Assembly: GCA_020636135.1 (NCBI GenBank)
Contig: JACJYK010000002.1
Coordinates: 515,501 to 579,500, forward strand
Direction of reading: 5' to 3'
DNA from: Lewinellaceae bacterium
GTDB lineage: Bacteria; Bacteroidota; Bacteroidia; Chitinophagales; Saprospiraceae
Length of the DNA stretch: 64,000 bases
Shown here: one piece after another, positions 52,606 to 61,306 of the stretch
Layout of the letters: each line of letters starts with the position of its first letter
Numbering within the stretch: the first letter of the stretch is position 1
The notes under the pieces: generated by a model
The model's input: the letters and a program-made list of their open reading frames with translations, nothing else
The model's database searches: none
Told to the model about the DNA's origin: nothing
Made by a program: the position numbers and the translations under genes

Positions 52606-54483
52606 TTAGTATCCCGGGTTCTGTATCAATTTATCGTTACGGTTGACTTCATCCCGGCTGATGGGGCGGAAGTACATTTTGTCGGCCCAGGTACGGGTCT
52701 CATTGGACGTGTTACTCACCACGGTATACGTGTAATCGTACACCGATTCGTCATGCCGGTAAGGCACCAAGGGCGACTTGCCTGGTTTTAACGTGGCTCT
52801 GATATCAACCTGATGGATACCGCGGCCCAACGTGGAAGGCGCAATCAGCCAGCGACGTGCATCGTGGTACCGGTGTTCTTCGTAAGCCAGTTCTACACGC
52901 CGTTCATTGCGCAAACGATCCATCAGGGCATCTCCGGCATCGGTGATGGCAGGCATACCGGCGCGGAAACGGATACGATTGATCCAGGTCCGGGCCTCAT
53001 CTTCCTCACCCAGCTCGATACATGCTTCTGCATAACTCAATACCATTTCGGTATAGCGGATGAATGGCCAGGGAATCACCTGTGCATGGGACTGATCATC
53101 CGGTAAAGCAGGGTCGGCGTCAATGAATTTACGTACATAATAGTGCGTGCGGCTACCATTCCAGTTTTCGATGGGGGACTCGCGGGTATCGATTCCATTG
53201 AGGAATCCACCGCTGCCATCGTCGTAAATACCGGTCTGGATCTGATTGACCGGATCCAGTGCCGTTACGTCAGAAGGACGTGGTTTCCAACCGGCGCCAT
53301 CAAAGAGGACGGTTGAATAAAAGCGTGGATCACGATTGGAGAAAGGATGTGCTGCCTCCTCCGGATTGTTCCAGTCAAAACTGGAGCCATCCATCATTTC
53401 GTAGTCGTCTACCAGCTCCTGGATCGGTGTGTTACCAGCCCAGTTGTGATAACCGTTCGGGCCATTGTTGATCCCGAAGTGAATACCACCCAAGGGCCAG
53501 TTATCCTCTACGGTGTACAGGGATGTGTGCGTACGCTGGAACAATAATTCAACGGCAGCTCCGGCATCACCGACAGCGCTACCGCCGCCCATTGCTATAT
53601 TCAGATAATTGGCGCTTCCTGCTTCTGCAGTTACGGGTTCGGTCAGGTCAAGCTTATAGCCCTGTCCGGCATCCAGGACCGCTTTGGCGGCTGCTTTGGC
53701 AGCTTGCCAACGGGATTGCTGGGAACCGGAGGTATAGGCAAACAACTCCTTGTTGGCATAGGATCCCAGGACACTGGATGCTGCTGATGCTTTGGAAGCA
53801 TCGTGTAAATCACTGGCGGCATACAGTAATACCCGGGCTTTCAAAGCCATAGCGGCAATTTTTGAGGTGCGCCCGGCCGTTTCCGGCTGACCGTCCAGGA
53901 AGTTGATGGCCTGATCCAGGTCGGATACAATAAAGTTGACACATTCTTCCCAGCTGTTACGGGCTACAGAATAATCATCATCCAAACCATATGGTTTGTC
54001 GATAATAGGCACTGCACCGTAATAGCGGATCAGCTGATGGTAATAATAAGCTCTCAGGAAGTGTGCCTCACCCAATAACCTGTTGCGAAGGTTATCATCC
54101 GTGAAGGTGGATGTAGGCAACCGGTCCAGGGCAATGTTTGCCTGCCGGATGGCCAGATACATGGTTCCCCACTCATACGTACCGCTGACCCAGGCCAGGT
54201 TAGACGGAGTCTCTGAACCTTCGGTGAAGGTGTTGATATTCCGACCGGCGTGTGTAAACATCGCTTCGTCTGTTAAAGCTGCCAGGGCTTGTTCTTCAAA
54301 GCCCCCATAACCCAGGAAGGAATAGATGTTAAAGATAAAGGCCTCAGACAGAGGACCGTCCCCCCAGGTGGCCTCACTGGAAATCTTGTCCAGTGGCTGT
54401 GTATTCAGAAAGTCCTTGTTGCACGAAGTTGGCATGATCAGTGCAACCAGGAACACCATTATTATGATTTTTAATGATTTCAT
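52606..54483 (-). CDS. susD: SusD/RagB-family nutrient-binding lipoprotein
   Basis: 625 residues. The lipoprotein signal ends at IMPTSCNKDFLNTQPLDKIS, a classic SusD opening. The TPR-like helical core includes GEAHFLRAYYYHQLIRYYGAVPII and the C-terminal part contains NRIRFRAGMPAITD, LRNERRVELAYEEHRYHDARRW. It caps the SusC barrel and binds the substrate at the cell surface. It lies 12 bp after susC. The substrate is not known; the symbol is used in the family sense only. Confidence 0.95.
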   Translation of the reverse strand: MKSLKIIIMVFLVALIMPTSCNKDFLNTQPLDKISSEATWGDGPLSEAFIFNIYSFLGYGGFEEQALAALTDEAMFTHAGRNINTFTEGSETPSNLAWVSGTYEWGTMYLAIRQANIALDRLPTSTFTDDNLRNRLLGEAHFLRAYYYHQLIRYYGAVPIIDKPYGLDDDYSVARNSWEECVNFIVSDLDQAINFLDGQPETAGRTSKIAAMALKARVLLYAASDLHDASKASAASSVLGSYANKELFAYTSGSQQSRWQAAKAAAKAVLDAGQGYKLDLTEPVTAEAGSANYLNIAMGGGSAVGDAGAAVELLFQRTHTSLYTVEDNWPLGGIHFGINNGPNGYHNWAGNTPIQELVDDYEMMDGSSFDWNNPEEAAHPFSNRDPRFYSTVLFDGAGWKPRPSDVTALDPVNQIQTGIYDDGSGGFLNGIDTRESPIENWNGSRTHYYVRKFIDADPALPDDQSHAQVIPWPFIRYTEMVLSYAEACIELGEEDEARTWINRIRFRAGMPAITDAGDALMDRLRNERRVELAYEEHRYHDARRWLIAPSTLGRGIHQVDIRATLKPGKSPLVPYRHDESVYDYTYTVVSNTSNETRTWADKMYFRPISRDEVNRNDKLIQNPGY

Positions 54484-54495
54484 TAGAGGCTTGTT

Positions 54496-57400
54496 TTAGA
54501 ATGTTAAACTGGCACCAATATTCAATACCCTTTGCTGTGGATAATACTGTCCACTCTGGGATGTCGTCTCCGGATCATAAACATCATTTGCGGTGATTGT
54601 GAACAGGTTTAATGCATTCGCATATACCCGCAAATTGCTGATGTTCGCTTTGTTGAGCAATTCATTGGTGATGGTATAACCTATTTCCAGGTTTTTCAGA
54701 CGGATGTAATTTTTGCTGAACAGATAATAGGTGTTGTTACCAAAATTACCTCCCGTATAATACGTATCACCCCGGCTGGCCAGGCGTGGATCGATACTGC
54801 TGGGGTTGTCTATTGACCAGCGGTGGTCGTAGCTGTATTTCAGGAAGTTACCGATATCACCAGATTCCGTTTGGATACGGATCGATGCTCCGGTAGCGCC
54901 TTGCAGCAATGCCGACAGATCGAAATTCTTGTAGGAAAGATAGGCGTTGGCTCCAAAGTTGAACGTCGGGGTGATGCTCTCATCCAGACGTACCTGGTCG
55001 TCAGCATCAATCTTGCCGTCCCCGTTATAATCCACGAATTTCATATCACCGGGGATGAGTTTACCCGTTACACCACTGTAGTCGATCTTGTTGGCTTCAA
55101 TTTCTGCCTGATCTTTGAAGACGCCATCGGATTGGTAAACCAGGTAGGCTCCGATCGGTTTTCCGGTCTGATACTGGTATTCAGGAGCTCCTTTAACTTC
55201 ATCCATAAAGACAATCTTGTTTTTGGCATATCCGGCATTGATTCCGGCTTGCAGACGTACACGGTTAGAGGCCGGATTGTTGTAGTTTACGGTAAACTCA
55301 AAACCTTTGTTGTCAACCTTCCCGGCATTGACCGGAGGCAACAGTGAACTGATACCTGAAGATGCTGGCGTAGAACCGGTCTTCTGGATCAGGATCTGGT
55401 CCCGCTTGTTGTAAAAGTATTCCAGAGAAACGTCGAACATGTTGTTCAGGATGGTAGCATCCAGGCCTATGTTCATGTTATTGGCACGTTCCCAGGTAAA
55501 GCTTGGGTTGGCCAGAATGGTTTCCCGCAAGGTGGTTACGACCTTACCGTCGATCGGATAACTGCCAAATCCGTATGTAGACAGATACGCATACTCTTGC
55601 AGCTGGTTATTAAAGTAAACCTGGTCGTTACCCATTTGTCCGTACGAAGCGCGCAGTTTCAGGTAATCGATGCCTGGAACATTGAAGAAATCTTCGTTGG
55701 AGATGTTCCAACCCAGCAAAAGTCCAGGGAAGAATCCGAATCGATCGGACTCAGGGAATATGTAGGAACCGTCATAACGCCAGATGAATTCTGCCAGGTA
55801 TTTTTCACGGAAGTTGTATTGAACACGACCGTAATAACCCAGGCGGGCGCGTTCGTAGGCGCTACCTCCGGTATTTTGTTCCAGTGATCCTCCGGCAAAG
55901 AGCTGATCCACTGCAGCCGAGATGTAGTTTCTTCTGAACGCAAAGTAATCTGAGCCGGTGAACGTCTCACGGGTAACCCCGGCCAGCACATTCAATGAAT
56001 GGTCGGTGCCCCAGCTTTTATCGTAATTCAACAATGCGGTCATGTTTGTATTGAGTGCAGTACGGTATTGCTGACGCAAACGCGGATCCTTAAAATTGGA
56101 ACGTACGGCACCCACCAGCAACGGATCTCCATCCGGACCATAGGTCTGGCGGTCCCAATAGTACAACATCCATGGTGTCTGCCAGGTCTTGGTGGTACGG
56201 CTGGAATTATCGACGGATGCACTCAGGGTCAGCTTCAGGCCAGCAACCCAGGGGTTGGTGATGTCAACACCACCGTTTGCCTGGATGTAGTCGGTTGGGT
56301 CTTTAACGTATCCTGTTGCATTGGTGGTGATAACGTAAGGATTCTGACCGTTTTCGATGTCCGGTCCGGGCATTCCGTTGGGCCAGACTTCCGGTTCTGT
56401 AGGACGTCCGCGCATCAGCATCCGGAAGATAGCGCCGGCGCCTTCCGTTGGGAAGTTACGGTCTTCACGGCGTACCATGATGCCCACATTGGGCTTGATG
56501 TAGTCGCTGATGTTGGCATCCAGGTTCATCCGGAAATTGTACTGATTGTAGTACGTAGCCGAATTTTTGTAGATGGCGTCCTGGTGTACGTAACCCAGAG
56601 AGGTCATGTACCGGATTTTATCTGTTCCTCCGGAGAGTTGCAGATTGTGTCGTGACTGGGGAGCCCAGGTCCGGAACGCATCCCCAAACCAGTCCGTATC
56701 CGGATAGCCCCATTTATCAGATCCTTCACCATATAGCCTTACGGCTTCCGGGCTGTAATTCGCATTGATAGTAGCAACTCCGTCGGTGGGGGAATCATAG
56801 GTACCGGTGGTTTTCAGAGCCTGCCATGCGGCTTGCCATTCACCTTGCGGTACGTTTTTATAAATCCCGATTTCGTTCATGATGTTGGCATACTCCACCG
56901 CATTGGACATATTCGGAACAATCGTTGGCTGTGTAAAGCCCTGATTGAAATCATAAGTCAGGGTCGGCTTACCGGATGTGCCACGTTTGGTGGTGATCAG
57001 TATGGCACCGTTTGCCGCCCGGGCTCCGTAGATGGCTGCAGAGGCATCCTTAAGGACGGAGATGGACTCGATGTCCGCCGGATTAAGGCGGCCGAGACCT
57101 CCGGCGCGATCCGGAATACCATCGATAACGATCAGCGGACTGGAGTTACCGAGGGTGTTGGTACCGCGGATGGTCACGGTAGCGCCATCGTAACCGGGTT
57201 CACCGCTGGTCTGGATGACCACAACCCCGGGTAGACGGCCTGCCAGAGAGTTTGACATGTCCACCGCTGGTGACTTAACCAAATCTTTCCCCGGTAATGC
57301 GACCACGGCTCCGGTCACGGTGACTTTCTTTTGCACTCCGTAGGCTACTACCACGACTTCTTCAAGTGCTTTACCCTCTTCGAGAACCACATTGATGGTC

Positions 57401-57669
57401 GATGAAGTCCCAACGGTAATTTCCTGTGAGTCAAAACCGGTATAGGAAAATACCAGTACGTCGCCCATGTTGGCTTGAAGTGAATAATTGCCGTCCAGGT
57501 CGGAAGTAGTCCCGCTGGACGTGCCTTTGATCAGGATGTTCACCCCGATCAGCGGTTCTCCGTTAGAACCGGTGACTGTCCCGCTGATGTTTTGCTGACT
57601 GTACGCGGCCGTACAGAATAGCACTCCAACCAGCAGCAGCGCATTCCTTAGAACACTTTTTAGCTTCAT
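54496..57669 (-). CDS. susC: SusC/RagA-family TonB-linked outer membrane protein
   Basis: 1057 residues from 57669 (MKLKSVLRNALLL). A signal peptide is followed by the CarboxypepD_reg-like domain (SGTVTGSNGEPLIGVNILIKG ... YSLQ), a linker with VVVAYGVQKKVTVTGAVV, the plug (GLGRLNPADIESISVLKDASA, AIYGARAANGAILITTKRG) and a 22-strand barrel, ending LNIGASLTF. It is full length. Together with SusD it takes up a glycan or other large nutrient. It is the first gene of a five-gene operon ending in CRTAC1/haloperoxidase genes; no glycoside hydrolase or SusR-like regulator is next to it. Symbol in the family sense only. Confidence 0.95.
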   Translation of the reverse strand: MKLKSVLRNALLLVGVLFCTAAYSQQNISGTVTGSNGEPLIGVNILIKGTSSGTTSDLDGNYSLQANMGDVLVFSYTGFDSQEITVGTSSTINVVLEEGKALEEVVVVAYGVQKKVTVTGAVVALPGKDLVKSPAVDMSNSLAGRLPGVVVIQTSGEPGYDGATVTIRGTNTLGNSSPLIVIDGIPDRAGGLGRLNPADIESISVLKDASAAIYGARAANGAILITTKRGTSGKPTLTYDFNQGFTQPTIVPNMSNAVEYANIMNEIGIYKNVPQGEWQAAWQALKTTGTYDSPTDGVATINANYSPEAVRLYGEGSDKWGYPDTDWFGDAFRTWAPQSRHNLQLSGGTDKIRYMTSLGYVHQDAIYKNSATYYNQYNFRMNLDANISDYIKPNVGIMVRREDRNFPTEGAGAIFRMLMRGRPTEPEVWPNGMPGPDIENGQNPYVITTNATGYVKDPTDYIQANGGVDITNPWVAGLKLTLSASVDNSSRTTKTWQTPWMLYYWDRQTYGPDGDPLLVGAVRSNFKDPRLRQQYRTALNTNMTALLNYDKSWGTDHSLNVLAGVTRETFTGSDYFAFRRNYISAAVDQLFAGGSLEQNTGGSAYERARLGYYGRVQYNFREKYLAEFIWRYDGSYIFPESDRFGFFPGLLLGWNISNEDFFNVPGIDYLKLRASYGQMGNDQVYFNNQLQEYAYLSTYGFGSYPIDGKVVTTLRETILANPSFTWERANNMNIGLDATILNNMFDVSLEYFYNKRDQILIQKTGSTPASSGISSLLPPVNAGKVDNKGFEFTVNYNNPASNRVRLQAGINAGYAKNKIVFMDEVKGAPEYQYQTGKPIGAYLVYQSDGVFKDQAEIEANKIDYSGVTGKLIPGDMKFVDYNGDGKIDADDQVRLDESITPTFNFGANAYLSYKNFDLSALLQGATGASIRIQTESGDIGNFLKYSYDHRWSIDNPSSIDPRLASRGDTYYTGGNFGNNTYYLFSKNYIRLKNLEIGYTITNELLNKANISNLRVYANALNLFTITANDVYDPETTSQSGQYYPQQRVLNIGASLTF

Positions 57670-57957
57670 ATCCCGCATTTTGGTTTAAATTGTTGAGAAA
57701 AGTTAAATGTAAAATTTACAATTATAAGGAGCAAATAATTACGGCTGTTTCGTTCTTTTCTTGAGCATTTTTTCCATCAATGAATATAGGCTGAGTTGCA
57801 AGTACAGATAACGCCTTGAACATTATCCTTATAGTGAATATACAAAATATATATTGGCATCAAAGAAATGGGTAAAATATTTTCCTGAACCTGGTTTAGG
57901 ATGACAGATTAAGTTTGGATATTAAAAAGTGGGTTCCTGGTCTGGTGGTATGCGGAG

Positions 57958-59949
57958 TTATCGAACCAGGGTGATATCACCGCCGGCGATGCGGATATCA
58001 TCATCCAGAAAGCGAACCTGGGCGGTCCACACATAGACACCGGGCTGGGCATAGGATCCGTCTTTCACACGCCCATCCCATCCCTGGGAAGCATCGTTGA
58101 TCGAAAGGCCCCTGCGTTCATAAACGATATTTCCCCAGCGATCAAAAATGCGGAATGCCTCCACCTGGTCAACACCCTTTCCAAACAGGTAGAATACATC
58201 ATTATTACCATCCCCGTTAGGACTGAAGGCATTGGGAGCCAGGATATCCTTAACCTTGTTGACGCGGATCTCCAGTGAATCCATGGCGGTACATCCTGCT
58301 GCATTGGTGACGGTGAGGCGCAAGGTGGCGTCAAAAAGTGGCCGGATGGTTACATCAGCACACGTTCTGCATAAGGGAAAAGCCTTCTGGGTAGTAGCGG
58401 TCCATTCATTTACAAAGTCAATGGATGAATTCACATCCGGGATGACATGGGCTTCTTCACCCAGATCCACGACCAGGTTGTCGCCCAGATCTACAGAGAT
58501 GGGAGGAGAAAACGTTACCTCTATGGTGTCGTAAAGGGTGGCACATCCGGTCTCGGCTTTCACCCAATACGTTCCCGGTTGAGAAACCGCATAGGTTGGT
58601 CCGGTAGAGGCATCATTCCACAGATAATTCACCCCGTTTTGATTACCCAGCAACAACAGAGTCTCCCCGGGGCACAGCTGTTTATTTTGATTTTCCAGAT
58701 CCAGTACAAATGGGACCACATCCAGAAAGGTAGAATCTTCCGGCTTCAGGGTGGTCGGGTCATCGGATAAGGTCTGGGTGCCCAGATTGACTGCGAGACG
58801 GCTCAGCAATGCCTGATTGCCCCGGTGGCCGACCGTATTCTGGCCGACATACACTTCGATTTTTAAGGAGTCAATACCAGGGGGAACGACCATATTCTCA
58901 ACGATCAACCGGTCTGGTCCTTCTGCGGAAAGCACGTCACCGCCAAATGGGTTGTCGAGGATCCGGTTGATGGTGAAATTCTGGGGTAACTGATCTTCGA
59001 GCCGAATGCCTGACTGGGTAAACCCGGTCGAATTGGCGACGATGAATGTGTATTCTACCATCGAGCACGGTACGGTTTCGCGCGGGCTGACGGTTTTTTG
59101 CAATTTCAGAGTAAACGGGCAGGAACAGGCATCGCTGCGGTTCGCTTCTTCACCATGTGTGAGGAATTCCACAATACCTTTTTCTTTATCAATCTTAAAC
59201 AGGGTGTTCTGAATGCCAAATGTTTGGCCAATGGAACCGTATCCGTATAAATTGCCGAAGGCATCAAAAAATACAGAGGCTATGGAAGACGCAATCTGCC
59301 GCGTACGGCTTACAGACTGGATCTCGAAAGTCTTGAAGTTTATCGTGATCACGCGTTGATTCTGACTGTCATATCCATAGGCAATGCCTGTGAATGGATC
59401 AAAGGCAAAGTCGTAAATGGAAGCGGTAAAATTTACATTGTGAACGGTCACCGGATAAGCTGGATTTGTCAGGTCGATGAAGGCCACATAATTGGAATAC
59501 ACACTGAAGGGACTGCCGCCGATCAGGATCAGGTAGTGCCCGTCCGGGGTCACGTCACCTGCCGGATATTGGCCGTTAAACAACTCATCAATGACCCGTA
59601 ACTCCTGGGCGGTGCCATTTTTACCGATGCGAATCAGTGTTCTGGTATCCTGCTCCAGTGTATAAATGAAATTATCGGTGGACCGGTATCCCATCCCGTT
59701 GATGTGGTATTTGGGAGGGAATCCGGGAATCGGCCGGAACCGGACTTCTTCGGTGACCGGGTCGATGATCACCTGGTTCATATTGCTGATTAAGCCGGGT
59801 CTCAGTGTCAGGTAATATTCTCCGGAACATACGAATGGCTCAATCTGGCCATAGCCTTTCATGATACCAAGGAAGGACACCGCCGCTATGGTTAACAGGA
59901 TATGATGTAGCCATTTATTCAAGGTACCCTCATGATTCGTTTCTTCCAC
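57958..59949 (-). CDS. Surface or secreted protein with T9SS type B (CHU_C) sorting domain
   Basis: 663 residues. After a signal sequence (LLTIAAVSFLGIMKGYGQ) comes a beta-propeller-like region (residues 45-280; IDLTNPAYPVTVHNVNF, FDPFTGIAYGYDSQNQRVI), then a DUF11-like/conserved repeat domain (LKLQKTVSPRETVPCSMVEYTFI ... IRLEDQLP, about 290-400), an Ig-like part, and the gliding-motility-associated C-terminal domain (APNAFSPNGDGNND ... IFDRWGNIVYERR). It is a predicted type IX cargo. Function unknown. Confidence 0.9.
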   Translation of the reverse strand: MEETNHEGTLNKWLHHILLTIAAVSFLGIMKGYGQIEPFVCSGEYYLTLRPGLISNMNQVIIDPVTEEVRFRPIPGFPPKYHINGMGYRSTDNFIYTLEQDTRTLIRIGKNGTAQELRVIDELFNGQYPAGDVTPDGHYLILIGGSPFSVYSNYVAFIDLTNPAYPVTVHNVNFTASIYDFAFDPFTGIAYGYDSQNQRVITINFKTFEIQSVSRTRQIASSIASVFFDAFGNLYGYGSIGQTFGIQNTLFKIDKEKGIVEFLTHGEEANRSDACSCPFTLKLQKTVSPRETVPCSMVEYTFIVANSTGFTQSGIRLEDQLPQNFTINRILDNPFGGDVLSAEGPDRLIVENMVVPPGIDSLKIEVYVGQNTVGHRGNQALLSRLAVNLGTQTLSDDPTTLKPEDSTFLDVVPFVLDLENQNKQLCPGETLLLLGNQNGVNYLWNDASTGPTYAVSQPGTYWVKAETGCATLYDTIEVTFSPPISVDLGDNLVVDLGEEAHVIPDVNSSIDFVNEWTATTQKAFPLCRTCADVTIRPLFDATLRLTVTNAAGCTAMDSLEIRVNKVKDILAPNAFSPNGDGNNDVFYLFGKGVDQVEAFRIFDRWGNIVYERRGLSINDASQGWDGRVKDGSYAQPGVYVWTAQVRFLDDDIRIAGGDITLVR

Positions 59950-60073
59950 AAATAAGGTAAAGTAATATCGCTTTTATCACGAACAAAATCTACTCAACTG
60001 GTCAATTCGTCCACTGAACCTCTATTTCTACCAACAATCTGAATAGAATTGGAGTTGCTTTAAGAAGCATGTT

Positions 60074-60144
60074 CATGTTAAGATGTACTTACTCTTTAAC
60101 AAAGAAATGCCCGAAAGGCCTCTGGATACCAGCTTCTTAACATG
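60074..60144 (+). promoter_or_regulatory. Inverted repeat CATGTTAAGA / TCTTAACATG upstream of RND genes
   Basis: Two perfect 10-bp arms, 51 bp apart, lie 69 bp upstream of the first possible start codon of the adaptor gene. They could be paired operator half-sites or a long hairpin. No regulator gene is adjacent. Confidence 0.35.
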
Positions 60145-60212
60145 ATGTTAAGGTTTCTGGAGAAAGAATTCTATAAAAAATTGATCAATTTCGCCATCTG
60201 AAATTTACATAC

Positions 60213-61292
60213 ATGATTCCTGTCTTAAGACTTATGTCTAAATGGTTTATTCCCGTATTCAGTTTTATGCTGCTTATGTCCTGTGGCAGTGATGAGGAAG
60301 TACCCAGTGCAGCGCCGGCTCCTACCTTTGCTCCACCAAGTGCACAGGCCATGACGGTGGAAGGATTTGTTGTCAAACCACAAACCATACAGCGGACCCT
60401 GGAGGCCACCGGCAGTCTTCTGCCCAATGAAGCGGTGCCCATCCAGTTTGAACGCAGCGGCCGGCTGGAAAAGCTTTATTTCCAGGAAGGAGCCAATGTA
60501 AAAGAAGGGCAATTACTGGCGGAGATTGATGATTCGGAGCTTTTGGCCCAGAAAAGAAAATTGGAGGTAAGCCTTGACCTGGCGGAAAAACAAGTGGCAC
60601 GCGGAAAAGAGCTGGTTTCCATTCAGGCTATGAGTCAGGAAGAATACGACCGACTGCTCAATTCCATCGAATCCATCAAAGCGGATCTGGCCCTGAATGA
60701 AATACTGATCGCCAAATCGAAAATTTACGCTCCTTTCAGCGGTACACTGGGATTAAGGCAGATCAGCGAAGGTGCCTACATCGGACCCAACGATGTGATC
60801 ATCGACCTCTATCAGATCCATCCCATTAAACTGGAATTTGACGTACCTGAACGATTTCTGCCGGAAATGAAAACCGGTCAGAATCTTACCTTCACGGTCG
60901 TCGGACAAACGACGCCCTACGAAGCCAGAGTTTATGCAATCGGGACAGAACTGAATCCCGATACCCGCACCGTAAAAGTCAGAGGGATCGCCAACAATCC
61001 GCAACAAGTGCTCAAACCGGGTCAGTTTGCCAAAGTGCAATTGGTGACCAGTGTGACCAAGGCCGCGGTTCTGGTACCCACGGATGCCATCGTTCCCATC
61101 CTGGACGGAAAAGAGATTTTCGTAGCCAGGGGAGGCATGGCACAGGCTGTGAATGTACGGACGGGAGAGCGGCGTGATGCTTACATCGAAGTACTTAATG
61201 GCATACAAATAGGCGATACGGTTCTCGTCAGCGGTTTGATGTCGGTCACGAATGGATCCAAGATTATCATCAACCGTTTTGTCCAACCCTAA
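60213..61292 (+). CDS. RND efflux periplasmic adaptor lipoprotein (MFP)
   Basis: 359 residues (352 if started at MSKWFIPVFSF, 60234). Lipobox LLMSC is followed by an Ala/Pro-rich linker, the barrel-sandwich (lipoyl) domain (PIQFERSGRLEKLYFQEGANVKEGQLLAEID), a short coiled-coil hairpin (residues 105-155), the second lipoyl half (IYAPFSGTLGLRQISEGAYI) and beta-barrel/MP domains. This is the HlyD/AcrA-like arrangement of tripartite pumps. The RND permease begins 15 bp downstream; an outer-membrane factor is not seen in the window. Confidence 0.93.
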   Translation: MIPVLRLMSKWFIPVFSFMLLMSCGSDEEVPSAAPAPTFAPPSAQAMTVEGFVVKPQTIQRTLEATGSLLPNEAVPIQFERSGRLEKLYFQEGANVKEGQLLAEIDDSELLAQKRKLEVSLDLAEKQVARGKELVSIQAMSQEEYDRLLNSIESIKADLALNEILIAKSKIYAPFSGTLGLRQISEGAYIGPNDVIIDLYQIHPIKLEFDVPERFLPEMKTGQNLTFTVVGQTTPYEARVYAIGTELNPDTRTVKVRGIANNPQQVLKPGQFAKVQLVTSVTKAAVLVPTDAIVPILDGKEIFVARGGMAQAVNVRTGERRDAYIEVLNGIQIGDTVLVSGLMSVTNGSKIIINRFVQP

Positions 61293-61306
61293 AAATTAGT
61301 CCTTCC

